Positions 12,401-33,947 are shown, numbered from the stretch's first letter. The stretch: 64,000 nucleotides of DNA from Hypomesus transpacificus (GCF_021917145.1 NC_061078.1:7887604-7951603), one strand, 5' to 3'. Numbers and translations: made by a program. The notes: generated by a model from the letters alone, not told the origin.

Positions 12401-15400
12401 CATCCCTGACACGCTGTCACTGTTTTAGCCAGATAGACATATCAGGCTTAAACATAGATATCAATCGTAGATATCAAGACAGACAGACAATTCAATGAGA
12501 CAATTCAGAGATACAATACAGGAAGACGATATAGACACAATTCAACACAGACATGACTGAGTGTGCTGACGATTACACCATACAGAATGTTTTGAATGGC
12601 CTGGGTATGAACAGGATTACGTCTCTTTGTTATATCTTCCTGCACTGACCTTTGATGTTCTGACCTCCCACAGGAAATGGCTACATCGAGGGTAAGGAAT
12701 TGGAGAACTTCTTCCAGGAGCTGGAGGTTGCTAGGAGAGGATGCGACGTGGTGAGTGTTTGACCTGTGAGGGGAGCAGCAGGCGTGGGGACTGTTTGACC
12801 TGTGAGGGGAGCAGCAGGCGTGGGGACTGTTTGACCTGTGAGGGGAGCAGCAGGCGTGGGGACTGTTTGACCTGTGAGGGGAGCAGCAGGCGTGGGGACT
12901 GTTTGACCTGTGAGGGGAGCAGCAGGCGTGGGGACTGTTTGACCTGTGAGGGGAGCAGCAGGCGTGGGGACTGTTTGACCTGTGAGGGGAGCAGCAGGCG
13001 TGGGGACTGTTTGACCTGTGAGGGGAGCAGCAGGCGTGGGGACTGTTTGACCTGTGAGGGGAGCAGCAGGCGTGGGGACTGTTTGACCTGTGAGGGGAGC
13101 AGCAGGCGTGGGGACTGTTTGACCTGTGAGGGGAGCAGCAGGCGTGGGGACTGTTTGACCTGTGAGGGGAGCAGCAGGCGTGGGGACTGTTTGACCTGTG
13201 AGGGGAGCAGCAGGCGTGGGGACTGTTTGACCTGTGAGGGGAGCAGCAGGCGTGGGGACTGTTTGACCTGTGAGGGGAGCAGCAGGCGTGGGGACTGTTT
13301 GACCTGTGAGGGGAGCAGCAGGCGTGGGGACTGTTTGACCTGTGAGGGGAGCAGCAGGCGTGGGGACTGTTTGACCTGTGAGGGGAGCAGCAGGCGTGGG
13401 GACTGTTTGACCTGTGAGGGGAGCAGCAGGCGTGGGGACTGTTTGACCTGTGAGGGGAGCAGCAGGCGTGGGGACTGTTTGACCTGTGAGGGGAGCAGCA
13501 GGCGTGGGGACTGTTTGACCTGTGAGGGGAGCAGCAGGCGTGGGGACTGTTTGACCTGTGAGGGGAGCAGCAGGCGTGGGGACTGTTTGACCTGTGAGGG
13601 GAGCAGCAGGCGTGGGGACTGTTTGACCTGTGAGGGGAGCAGCAGGCGTGGGGACTGTTTGACCTGTGAGGGGAGCAGCAGGCGTGGGGACTGTTTGACC
13701 TGTGAGGGGAGCAGCAGGCGTGGGGACTGTTTGACCTGTGAGGGGAGCAGCAGGCGTGGGGACTGTTTGACCTGTTTCAGTTACTGAATATGTTCCCGTG
13801 TACATGTCTGTGTGTGCGTATCTATGTTGTGTGACAGGATCCGAAAAATGCTGCATTCAGAGAAAAGATGAAGGACTTCATGTCTAAATTTGACAAGAAT
13901 GCAGATGGGAGAATTGAGATGTCAGAAGTAAGTCAGAAATCAGATGTTTATTATGAACTTATATCTTACAAGCTATAAAGTGCTGCGGGGAGTCAGATGG
14001 CTGAGCGGTTAGGGAATTGGGCTAATACTCAGAAGGTTGCCGGTTCAATGCCTGGCTGCGCAATGACCTTGCCTCGCGGGGAATGTCCCTGTACTTACTG
14101 TAAGTCGCTCTGGATAAGAGTGTCTGATAAACGACTAAATGTAAATGTAAATATAATAGCCACTGGTATCATTTTTTACAATTATTTAGTTGTTGATGTG
14201 TACAAATGACTCCATCCCTCATCCCTTTCTCTCCTCTCCAGCTTGCTCAGATACTTCCCACAGAGGAGAACTTCCTGCTTTGTTTCCGGCAGTATGTTGG
14301 ATCCAGCACAGAGTTCATGGCGGTAAGTGTGTGTGTGAATACGTGTGTTGTGTGTGTAGTGTCTATGCCTGGAGAATGTTCTCATTTAAAGAAAATACTA
14401 GAGAGAGAGGAGGGGCAAAGTGCAGTGTGTAGGGTTCCCCAGCGTTGGGGGGCACTGAGCTATTCTCAGATTGACATATATTATGAATGGGTTGCAACCT
14501 CACTGCAGTAGAATGTGGGTGGGGGGTGAAGCATTTATCTTTGATAATGCTCTGGAGATGGGACCGCTGCTGGATTAAAACACAGATTACATACTTTTTA
14601 TTTAACTCGATAATAAAAAATCCCTTTCTGAGGGGGGGGGGGGGGGGGGGGGTCTTAGAAGGCACCACAGCACACAGTCACTTAGAATCACAGCTGCAGT
14701 GTGTTGTAATCTTTCTCTGGCTCCTCCACAGGCATGGAGGAGGTATGACACAGACCGTAGTGGATACATAGAGGCCAACGAGCTAAAGGTAAACAACACA
14801 TTTCTAATATCACCCTGTGTTGATACAATTAAGATAGACATTGTATGCACTAAGAATTTACCTTTAACTTCAGGATAAAGAGTAAGAGGTTATGTGACAG
14901 GATGTGTCTTCCTCAGGGCTTCCTGTCAGACCTGTTGAAAAAGGCCAACAGACATTACGATGACAAGAAGCTCGATGAGTACACACAGACCATTGTGAGT
15001 AGCCAACCTTCTGCAGACAGAGAGGCAGATGGACAGACAGACAATCTTGACCATCTTGTTTCTCTCTGTGCAGCTGAGGATGTTTGATCTTAATGGAGAT
15101 GGTAAACTGGGCCTCTCTGAGATGGCCAGGTGAGTGTATATGTCTGAGACAGCTCACTTGGTGTGTTTGTGTGTGTGTGTTTCTCAGTCTGAAGAGACTT
15201 TACTTTGTTTTGTTTCAGACTGCTGCCTGTCCAGGAAAACTTCTTGCTCAAATTCCAGGTGAGACAGGAGAAGGGAAGTGAAGACAGCACACACACACAC
15301 ACACACACACGTACACAAACACACACTCTCACTTTCTCACACACACACACACACACGCGCACACACTCTCTCTCTCTCATACACACACATTCAAATAAAT

Positions 15401-16714
15401 ACCTCACCAATTACTCCCACAAGTTATGAGGTTGGTAAAGAGGAAGAGCAGGGCTAGGGCGTGTTAGGCAATTCCTATATTCCTGTACAGTAGTAGTTAT
15501 GAGGTTATTAAAGTTATCCCTGCACAGTAGAGGTCATGAGGTTGTTAGAGTTATCCCTGTACAGTAGAGGTTATCAGGTCATTGAGCAGATCCCTACCTA
15601 TGGTTTTATAAGAAGATTAGATTCTCAGACTGGCATATGGAGAAATACAAGCTTCTTTAGGGTTGGATTGCAGCTGCATGCTCTCTGCACTCTGCCATGT
15701 GTGTTTGTGTTTATGTTGGGGGGGTTGGAGGTCTGTTGTGAAAAACAAAAGATGTCCAGATACCCAATCCTCTCTGACATGGAATTAGGGCATCTAGTGA
15801 GGATTAGATCAACCTCAATCCCAGTTATCATAATCTACACATAGATTAACATTGGTCCTGGAGAGGGAGGGTCTTCCTGATAGACTCTAGAAATGCTTAT
15901 CATCTGTGATTTTTGACACTTTGTTCTTCTGTTTCTCTCCCTCCTTTCTTCCTCTCTACTCACTCTTCTCTCTGCCCTCTCCCCTCTCCCTCACTTGTCT
16001 TCATTCTCTCTTCTCTCCCTCTCTTCTTTTGCACTCAGGGTATCAAGCTCACAGCCGAGCAGTTTAATACCATCTTTACCTTCTATGACAAGGTGAGTCT
16101 GGGACCGTTTGATTGAGCCTGAGAGCGGTTGGGGCCGGTGGGGGGAGTGAGAGGGTGGGGGAGGGTTGTGTTTGCTTGTGTGGGTGAGCGAGATGGTTAG
16201 TTTTCATAACAACTTTATGCAAACGCTCACCTGCTCTGGGAGATTCTGCAGGTACACACCTGTGAGTGTTGTTGCTATGGCCACGGCCCCGAGGCAATAT
16301 CTTACCTGATGTTCTTTTCTTAGGATGGGAACGGCTACATCGATGAACAGGAGCTGGATGCTTTGCTGAAGGACCTGCACGACAAGAAGAAGATGGTGAG
16401 CTGCCTCCATACAAGTTCCAGTGATCATGGATTGGAACCCAGCTCTGCAGTATTGTAACGTGTACTAGTACTATATAGTAAACTATGTTTTTAGAATTTC
16501 ACCATGAAATAGCCTTCTGAACAAAGGCTTTTAAACTTTTTACGAGAAGAGTGAGAGAGAGTTTTTCTTTTTTTGAACTTGTGTGTTCCCTATCAAAGAG
16601 CACCGTCATCACACTTGTTTTGAACTTCCGAGCTCTCTGGACCTTGTCTTTCTTTCACTTATCACTGTTGGATTCACTATGGTTGCAATATCACTGAGTG
16701 TGTGTGTGTTTGTA

Positions 16715-16759
<45 letters not shown>

Positions 16760-16903
16760 ACGTGTGTATATACTGTGTGTGTGTAGGAGCTGGACTCCAC
16801 TGGTCTGGTGGGGTACAAGAAGAGCATCATGGCCCTTTCAGACGGGGGAAAGCTCTACCGCACTGAGCTGGAGATCGTCCTCTGCCGCGAGCCCCTCGTG
16901 TGA
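9452..16903 (+). CDS. calb2: calretinin (calbindin 2), 11 exons, complete
   Basis: Exons: 9452-9527, 12674-12750, 13838-13927, 14242-14322, 14732-14788, 14917-14994, 15074-15129, 15219-15258, 16039-16092, 16324-16395, 16787-16903. They join in frame to 265 aa (human calretinin 271). All introns are GT-AG. The protein is a cytosolic EF-hand calcium buffer and sensor of neurons. EF-hand loops are seen at [12 protein letters not shown] (residues 23-34, split by intron 1), [36 protein letters not shown] and [12 protein letters not shown] (split by intron 9). The sixth hand is degenerate, as in the family. The LAELTAEQF start, [22 protein letters not shown] and C-terminal LEIVLC segments identify calretinin over calbindin-D28k. 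The start is the first ATG in a frame matching the family N-terminus. Intron 2 is nearly all minisatellite and intron 3 carries a SINE. Whether it is the a or b teleost copy cannot be decided; next to mc1r, calb2a is likelier. Confidence 0.96.
10395..10430 (+). repeat. G-rich tract in calb2 intron 1
   Basis: A run of G with scattered T spans about 35 bp and lies inside a GC-rich island-like stretch (10,360-10,560). Four or more G-runs make it a plausible G-quadruplex on the plus strand. The length is likely unstable and may be miscounted in assembly. Confidence 0.7.
12756..13775. repeat. 36-bp minisatellite, 28 perfect copies, fills calb2 intron 2
   Basis: The unit starts TGTTTGACCTGTGAGGGG and continues AGCAGCAGGCGTGGGGAC. 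The first copy begins at 12756, six bases into intron 2. The last full copy ends at 13763 with a 12-bp partial after it. The distance is exactly 28 x 36 bp and I see no variant between copies. The array makes up 1,020 of the 1,087 bp of intron 2. Because 36 is a multiple of three and some frames lack stops, long artefactual frames run through it on both strands (about 348 and 391 codons). The first unit is preceded by GTGAGTG (the calb2 exon 2 donor), which resembles the GGGGACTG inside each unit. Confidence 0.97.
13986..14153 (+). mobile_element. tRNA-derived SINE in calb2 intron 3
   Basis: The head is tRNA-like, with an A-box-like segment (TGGCTGAGCGGTTAGGG) and a B-box-like segment (GGTTCAATGCC). 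It is followed by a tail carrying CTTACTGTAAGTCGCTCTGG and a short TAAATG-type repeat at the 3' end. The copy at 55,621-55,816 belongs to the same family and keeps an internal segment of about 40 bp (GTGTCCTTGGGCAAGGCACT and neighbours) that this copy has lost. The same orientation as calb2 means it is transcribed within the pre-mRNA. Confidence 0.85.
14629..14653 (+). repeat. poly-G tract in calb2 intron 4
   Basis: An almost pure run of over 20 G, ending about 80 bp before exon 5. The length is probably unstable. Confidence 0.85.
16697..16784 (+). repeat. (TG)n microsatellite ending at the calb2 exon 11 acceptor
   Basis: A GT/TG-rich stretch runs up to the acceptor TGTGTGTAG at 16,786, so the usual polypyrimidine tract of the last calb2 intron is replaced by TG repeat. 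TG runs next to acceptors can influence exon inclusion in other genes. Confidence 0.8.
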
Positions 16904-17370
16904 CCTTTAAACTCTGACTTCCGGGCACGCCCCCACTGCTACCATGATGACCCCCGACCCTGTCCCCAGGTGCATGTACAACCCACCCCTGCAGTGTGGG
17001 GCTCCCTGGTCATGTTGTTATTATCTGCAGCTTGTTTTGTAACCCTCCATGTTGCTCCTGTCCGACTTAGCCATGGCTAATGGGAATAGGAGAAAGAATA
17101 GGTTTGTTTATCTGAATGCGAATGCTAATACATGCCTCTATCCCCATTAATTCTATTCTTTTTGTTTTCCAAATCATTTTGTCACTCTCTGTCTTCTCCC
17201 TCTCCTCTCTCTACCTGTCTTCTCACTCTCTCTGTATCTCTTTGATTCTCCTTCTCCTCACTCCCTTCCTCTCTGTTTCTTGCTATTCCTTCTTGCTCCT
17301 TGTATTCATTGTTATCTTGTTAACGATTGGTTTTAGGCTTGTACTGTTCTTCAAAAAATATTATAAAGGG

Positions 17371-17380
17371 AATAAATAAA
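17371..17380 (+). terminator. calb2 polyadenylation signal
   Basis: Two overlapping AATAAA hexamers lie about 470 bp after the calb2 stop codon, giving a 3' UTR of about 490 nt. These are the first canonical signals seen after the stop. Confidence 0.7.
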
Positions 17381-17399
17381 CATTGCTCAGAATCAACTC

Positions 17400-20300
17400 T
17401 GCCTGTTTTCCTCTCTCTCTCTCTCCCCCTTCTCCCAGGGCACTAGTTCTGAAGTTATAAGGCCAAACCTCCATCTCAGAATGGGTCTTCAGTGTTTCTA
17501 TGATGGCCAACTGTTAAGTTTAAGAGAGCAAGAATAAAGCTATTTAAAAAATGGTTTCTGAGAAGACAGCAGAGATGTTCCAAGCATGTGTATTCTATCT
17601 AATGGCTCCTGTTTACCAGCTCCACCAAGTAATGGGTTAATAGAATGTTGGGGTTAGTTGAGTGGTAGGAAAAGGTTAGGGTTAGTAGACGGTTGGGGTT
17701 AGAAGTGGGTTAGTAGAGGGCTGCCCTTAAAACAGGGTTTGGGTCAGTTACATTGTGCTTTATAGTGCAACTGAATCATTTTGTGTATAATAGTAAGCTC
17801 TTTGGGTTTCCATGGCAGGAGGGAGTGGCCACCCCCACATTCAGTTGGATGGAACAGTCTGACTTCCATCAATTAATAATCAGAGGTTTCATCTTTAATT
17901 AAACTCACTCGTTTTTGAAAGCACAACCCCCCCCCCCCACACACACACACACACACACACAGCTTTGAGCCTGAAGCTGCTAACTGCTGACAACTGCACA
18001 GAACCAAGAGGAAAATAGAGTTAAGTCCGCTCTGATTACCCCCCCCCCCCTACACACACACAGCCGCACACACACTCACACAGTAGCACACACACAAGGG
18101 ACCCTATAGGCTTTCACAGTGTTGAGGCAGTAGAGACTCACAGTGTGAAGCAGGACAAACTCACAATGTTGAGGCAGGACAGACTCTCAGTGTTGAGGCA
18201 GTAGAGGCTCATGGTGTTGAGGCAGGACAGACTCACAGTGTTGAGGCAGTAGAGGCTCAAAGTGTTGAGGAAGTAGAGGCTCAGTGTTGAGGCAGGACAG
18301 ACTCACAGGTTTCACTCCCACAGCATATCCATAAATAAACTCAATCAAGACAAACGCACGCACTACATCTCCCTTCTCTGCCATCACTGCGTCTCTGTGG
18401 TGTGTGGTGTCTGGATAAGAATGCCTGTTTAGGCTTTTCAGGAATGTTATCGGCGTGTTGTGGACATGGCACAAGCAGCTGCTGTAAATCCTGCAGGGTT
18501 TAGGACCAGCTTCCTCTCCTGCTCAGCACTCTCCCTGCGAGCTCCTAATCCCACTCTGCCAAACGCTGGAACAGGCAGAAACACTCGTCAGACTTTACCT
18601 CTATTGTTTCTGTCTCTAATCCAATTATTCTGCCAGGAAATGTATCTCTGTAATTCCATAAAATGAGAAAGACATAATTTTACGAATATGACAGTGACAG
18701 TGTGAAAAAGAGGACATAGACAGACATATAGTCTGATAAATGCATCCACACTGATCCTCAACACACAATAAAATAATGCAGTGGCATTTTGCCATAATTT
18801 GTCTTTAATTGGTGCTTGGCTTATGTTTTTAAAGTGGAAAAAAAAATATTTACAATCCCATGCATCCTTTATGTATGGTTTACAGAAGACAGAGGTTATA
18901 AGAAGTGTTAAATGCCATCTATCTTTCAGATGCAGTTGTACAAGCTGGGAGGCCTGTCATGTCCACAGTGGCCTGTTCCAGTTTAATTACATTGTGGTTA
19001 GGGACCACTGGGACAGAATCTTAGCCCCTTCAGGAGTTACTGGTGCAAGAGGGAGATCTATGTAAAGAGAGAGAAAACACAGAAAGAGAGAGAGAGATGG
19101 AAAGAGCATCTCAAGGGAGGTTCAAACCACACCTATAGGATGATGGTGACCCTACGTTTACGCACCACATATAATAATTGAATGCTTTAAGGCGTGCTAC
19201 ATATGAAGTCTATTTTGTACATTGCCTTGTTACATTTTCTCTCACTCTTTCTTTCTCTCTCACTCTCTCTCTCACACACACACACACATACATATAGTAC
19301 CAAAGGTTATATAGAAGCCTGTTTGACATGGTGCTCAGGGAAACCCTAAATCAGTGGAGGCTTTTATGTGTCAGTCAGCATTACAGTCAGTACCATCTCC
19401 CTCTGTTCCTTTCTCTGCCCCTCTCTCTTTATCCCCTTCTCCACCTCACTCTCTCTTTGTCACTATCTCTCTTTCCCCCCCTCCCTCTCTCCACCTCACT
19501 CTCTCAGCCACTCTCTCTCTTTACCCCCCTCCCTCTCTCTGCCACTATCTCTCTTTACACCCCCCCCCCCCCCCCACACACCTCACTCTCTCTGTCACTC
19601 TCTTGGTATTCATCAATTCTGGTCTCCCAGAGAATGTAGAGGACATGGTCCTGCTGATATTCTACTAAGAGCCCACAGTAAGGAGCTGATTGAACCAATT
19701 CTACATTAATTTTAATGGGTGCATCTTGCTTGCTAGCCACCGTAACTACTGTAAAACTAATACAACAAACAATTCCCTACTCGGACACACACATACACAC
19801 ACACACTTGCACACATACAACCGCACAAGCATGTTCATGCATCCATGAGAATGAAAATGAAAATATGGCCTTTCTTTCTGGAAAAGAAAACAACTCCACC
19901 CCCCCCCCCACACACACACACACACACAAACAGATACACACACATTATGTTCCGGTGCCAGTAGAGACTGTTGTCATGTGCCAGCTGGAAGCTGTTTCAT
20001 GGACTTCCAAGTTCTGTCTGCAGAGGTTCCTTCATGGCTCCCTGGGGAACCAGATGAAAGCAGAATCAAAACTCGTTGCAGAGATGGGGAGAAACTGCAT
20101 CTTTGTGCTCAAAAGAATGCAGACAAAAAACGTTACCAACAAAACACATACATTTACTGGAAATGAAGTGATCAGTGGTTAGTACAGGCCGATCAATGAG
20201 GGCCTTTCAGGAACTGCATGGTTTCTATTTACCTATCTCGTCTCCAAGATGTGGTAATCAAGGCTGATAGCCTGACTCCTACATCAATGGGTTCTCTTTC

Positions 20301-20760
20301 CCACCTTCCCCACTTGCAAATCTAATACTACACAAAAACGACCCATTCTGAACACTAATGTGTAGACACGTTCACTCACCTGTTCAGTTTCTTGGCGGGC
20401 TCTCTCCTGTACTTGGCGATGCACGGCTGACAGGCGGACAAACGTCAAAGAACAATGGCGCCCTCAAGTGGACATTTCTCTTTCAATCAAAAAATCTACA
20501 AAAGGATGCGAATGCAAACAGATTGAGTTGATGTGACAGTTTACTTTGAATTATATATATGTCATATCATTTTGTATAAACACTTTCTAGTGGAACGCCA
20601 CGGACGCAGAGCACATGTTGAGCACAAATTCCGGGAAATTAGAAAAATCTGTAGAACAATTGCAACAGAAATCATAATGGAAATACAAAGGTTGTCAAGT
20701 GCATTTACAGCACAAAAGGTTTTGTTCACATTTTCATTTATAACCTCCGTTCCGTTTAGC
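17400..20760. other. calb2-got2 intergenic region, no gene seen
   Basis: This stretch holds TTAGGG-like G/T repeats (17,635-17,715), poly-C plus AC microsatellites (17,930-18,080, 19,558-19,580, 19,895-19,930), a 24-bp minisatellite (listed), and CT-rich blocks (19,230-19,600). No exon with a recognisable product or plausible splice pair was found on either strand. Confidence 0.55.
18120..18305. repeat. 24-bp minisatellite, about 8 degenerate copies
   Basis: Copies of GTTGAGGCAGTAGAGGCTCA (plus 4 bp) alternate with a GTTGAGGCAGGACAGACTCA variant. The alternation suggests a 48-bp higher-order unit in part of the array. Confidence 0.8.
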
Positions 20761-20776
20761 ACGTGCGCTTTCTCTC

Positions 20777-20792
20777 TGACGTAATGACGTAG
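20777..20792 (+). promoter_or_regulatory. tandem CRE-like TGACGTAA/TGACGTAG upstream of got2
   Basis: TGACGTAATGACGTAG is two directly adjacent TGACGTA elements, 89-104 bp before the got2 start codon in a GC-richer promoter-like stretch. TGACGTA is a core recognised by CREB/ATF family factors. Activity here is inferred from position. Confidence 0.45.
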
Positions 20793-20880
20793 GGGTGCGT
20801 TCACGCTCACCTTGTCCCTCCCTCCCCTCTATGTCAACGCTCACAACGGTCACTCTGCACACCCCGCTGTCGGTATAACC

Positions 20881-25883
<5,003 letters not shown>

Positions 25884-26766
25884 AGAGAGGGGCATGCTGG
25901 GAGAGCAAGGGGCACTGTGGCACTGGACATGAATACAATCAGAACAACAACAATAGTGGAGCTTTCTGCATTCCTCCTCTCCCCCACACACATCCACCAT
26001 CCCTCATTCTGTGTGACTGTTGATGTGGTTTGATCATGGCTTCAATTCAACCCCCCCACCCCCCGTTGTTTAACGGTTACACCCCCCCTGACCAGACCAC
26101 TGTGTCAGGTTGTGCTCGGGTGTATGTTTCGGCTTATTTATTATATATGAAGTTTATTAATGATCTGTTTAATTAATGTCCTAGATGAATGCTTCCTTTT
26201 CAAACCAGCTGCATGAGATATGGTTCCACCAGTGTGTGTGTTGGGGAGGGATAGGTGGGTGTGTTTTGGTAGATGGGGAAGGGGGCAGGGTTGTTATTTA
26301 TGTTAAAGATGGGTTGCATTTCAGATTCATTTCAGCCCATTTAGGACGTAAAGAGGCCAGTAGCAATAGAGATTCTACAAGCACAAAGAGTGACGCAGCT
26401 TTAGTCCTCTGGTGCGTCAGTGACAGGTCGGGTACAGGTTCAAATCTTTGTAGTCTAGATCAATATTATTCAGCTGACATCTATTAAGTTGGGTTCTACC
26501 TGTGTAGGCATTGTTACTCCCTACTTCCTGCCCCGCTTTAGAGCTTCTACATACTGTACTAGTATCAAATGTAGTTCGGATCTCCAAGTTCCTCATCTTT
26601 TTGTGTCATTCTGATTGTAAGTGAGAGAATGTGTAGATGTCTACAGTATGTTCTCTCTCTACTCATGTTGATTTAAAATGGGCTTTCAGTCAACATGTTC
26701 TGGTTTTATGCTCATTGCATCAGTAAACATCCTGTTTTACGGTTGTATCATTTCCTCTGAGCAAAC

Positions 26767-26772
26767 AATAAA
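26767..26772 (+). terminator. got2 polyadenylation signal
   Basis: AATAAA lies 884 bp after the got2 stop, with a T-rich stretch beforehand and a GT-rich stretch shortly after (GGGCTGTTGTTTTCC). No other AATAAA was noticed between the stop and this point. Confidence 0.6.
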
Positions 26773-26799
26773 CCCTACAACTGTAATCTGGGCTGTTGT

Positions 26800-27950
26800 T
26801 TTCCTTTCAGATACATATGCATTTAATTGATATATTAACACCTTATGATATGGTCAGGAGATTTAACTGTAGACTACAGAGAAATCTGCACTGGAAAGTA
26901 GTATAGCAACATGTCCACTAGATGGCGGTGTCTACCTACAATGAGGAAGCAAGGAAGCATTGCAACTAAAACAGGGCTAGCCACTATGCTGCTGCTATCC
27001 GACCTCCACATCCCATGGAGCATGAGCTTGCTTTTACCCAAAATGTTAACACTTAAATTGTTTCATTTACGAGACTGTTCTGGCCTATTGTGTTTATTCC
27101 CTGTTACTCTGCACTGAGCTATTTAAACAAGGATGCTTAGGGCTGTTTTTCAATTCATAAGAAATTCCCCTGACACACACCTACTGATTCCTCTACTGTG
27201 TACCCAGCCCCCTCTCCATCCAGCCCCCCAATGTCCTCAGTCTGGGCAGACTGCCAGCTCACTGTGCTTGCTCTCTCCCTCATTCCATTTTCTCCCCACC
27301 TCTGTGTTTATCGTCCCCTCTCCCTTTCTCTCTGCCTCTATCCTTCCTTCTCTCCATCTGTCACTTTTTCCATCTGGATCTATCGCTGTGCCTCCCCTTC
27401 TCTATCTGCCCTCTCCATTTCTGTCCACCTCTCTTTCTGCCTCTTTCCCTCTCTTTCTCCCCGCATCTCTCTCTGGATCTCTCTGTATTCTCTATTCACA
27501 ATGCAGTGCTTAGAGAACAAAGTGGCTCTGCAATCTGTGGTGTGATCAGCCTCTGTTCCTCTCCCTCCCTCCTCTCGCCCCCTCCCTCCCTCGCCCCCTC
27601 CCTCCCTCCCCTCGCCCCCTCCCTCCTGCCCGCCTACCACCCCCTCCCTCCCCTGCCTCCCTCCCTCCTCTCACCGCCTCCATCCCCTGCCTCCCCCCTC
27701 CCTGTGCGAGCGGCAGCAGAATGCCTTCTCCTTTCCTTGGTTTCCTCGGCTGCATGCGTGTGGCGGGGTGATGTGTCTGAGTGCTGAGCAGGAGGAGGAC
27801 AGCACCTGGCAGACAGGAAGAGAGGAGCGGTGGAGGACGATACAAATGAGGATGAGCAGGGTCATCCTGCTGAGATAGAGAACACTCTCTCTCTCCTTCT
27901 CTCTGTGTATCTTTTTCCCATGCGGGGGTAGTAGACAACACAGGACTTTC
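26800..27950. other. got2-dbndd1 intergenic region
   Basis: No coding exon seen. 27,180-27,520 is CT-rich, and 27,545-27,710 is a degenerate CCCTCC/CTCGCCCCCTCCCTCC array. The last 200 bp before the dbndd1 start are G+C-richer and may hold its promoter and 5' UTR. Long frames on the minus strand here are low-complexity artefacts. Confidence 0.5.
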
Positions 27951-27961
27951 AGCTCGACTGC

Positions 27962-32751
<4,790 letters not shown>

Positions 32752-33439
32752 GGGCCCGGCCAGGGCCCCAGAGGGAGAAGTCCAGCCATCCGCACAGAGC
32801 AGGCAAAGAGAGCAGAACCATAAACACCAAGCTGTCAGAGACCGGAACCATCCACCCCCCACAGGCAGAGACTGCAGCTGCCCCTCCCTGATGTAGACAG
32901 CCATGGTGTTGGGGATGCTGGGGACGTTAGAACTGATCATGAGGGGGTTGCTGTTGCATACATGCAAACGTATATTTAGCATGTTTTCTTTGCAATGGGC
33001 CACTTCACACAGTCAGGATTACTAGGCTTTTTTTGGGGGGGGGAGTGAATATCAGGGTATTTTTTCTTTTCATGTGCAGGGTGAACTGAATACGTGCATC
33101 AGTATCTCCCGCAAAAGACCATGGTGTTTGATGGGAGCACCCTCTCCATATGCAATGCAGTGACTGAGATGAGGGTCAGGGTTCACTGCTGAGTTACAGC
33201 AAGCAAGGTGTCAATCTCAGAGTTGGCAGACTGACAGACACTGAATGATGACGCCACCTGCTGCCAGGAACAACTTCCTGTAATATCTGAGGGATTATTC
33301 TCCACCTCTGTCCATCGCTTTACTTTCCCCAAATTCTCTATATTACTGTCATTCATCCTGAGTGTGTTGAAAGTATATTATCTTATTTTATCTCACACTG
33401 TGGATCTCATTTTGACCTGGAACTAAGGTGCTGGATGAA

Positions 33440-33445
33440 AATAAA
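33440..33445 (+). terminator. dbndd1 polyadenylation signal (candidate)
   Basis: AATAAA lies 689 bp after the dbndd1 stop. A second AATAAA lies near 33,905. Either could end the transcript, which converges on afg3l1. Confidence 0.5.
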
Positions 33446-33941
33446 GAGTCAAAACATATTGTATTTCACATGTAGTGAAAGACTCCAGACTGGTCTGGAG
33501 CTCAGAGTACACAGGACGCAAACACACCGACAAATATCCAAATGTTCACACATTCGTAAGAGAAATTATGTAGGTAATAGTGTACGCAAATAAACAAATG
33601 TACTTGCAATTTACAGCAGGGGATACAACCTCTATGAACTCATTGATGTGTAGAGTTGCTGAGGCTGGCATTCCACATACCAGCCTGGGGGCACAGCACT
33701 AGAATTCAGAGACAGGCCACAGACACAGGCCCTACAACAGAGGTCTCCAGCCGACCAACTGGATAGTTATGAATTCATACATTATTGGAACTAGGTGTGC
33801 TAGATCAGTGTCAGATAAAAAAAACTTCAGGAACAGGGTTGAAGACCACAGCTCTAGAACCAGAGGATCTGTTATCTGATTCTGTGGGTGTAGTGCTGAA
33901 ATACAATAAACAGGGAAGAAAATTGGGACAAAAGGTCATGT

Positions 33942-33947
33942 TTTATT
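33942..33947 (-). terminator. afg3l1 polyadenylation signal (candidate)
   Basis: TTTATT on the plus strand reads AATAAA on the minus strand, about 1.17 kb after the afg3l1 stop. It lies some 500 bp from the first dbndd1 signal, so the two 3' UTRs would sit tail to tail with little or no overlap. Confidence 0.45.

Noticed and set aside
12756-13775. CRISPR array
   Set aside because: Repeats are contiguous, with no spacers, and the window is vertebrate DNA.
12681-13856. Long open frames (about 391 codons on minus, 348 on plus) with 12-residue repeats
   Set aside because: They are produced by the 36-bp minisatellite whose period is a multiple of three. Both strands are open at once, and the array is intronic to calb2.
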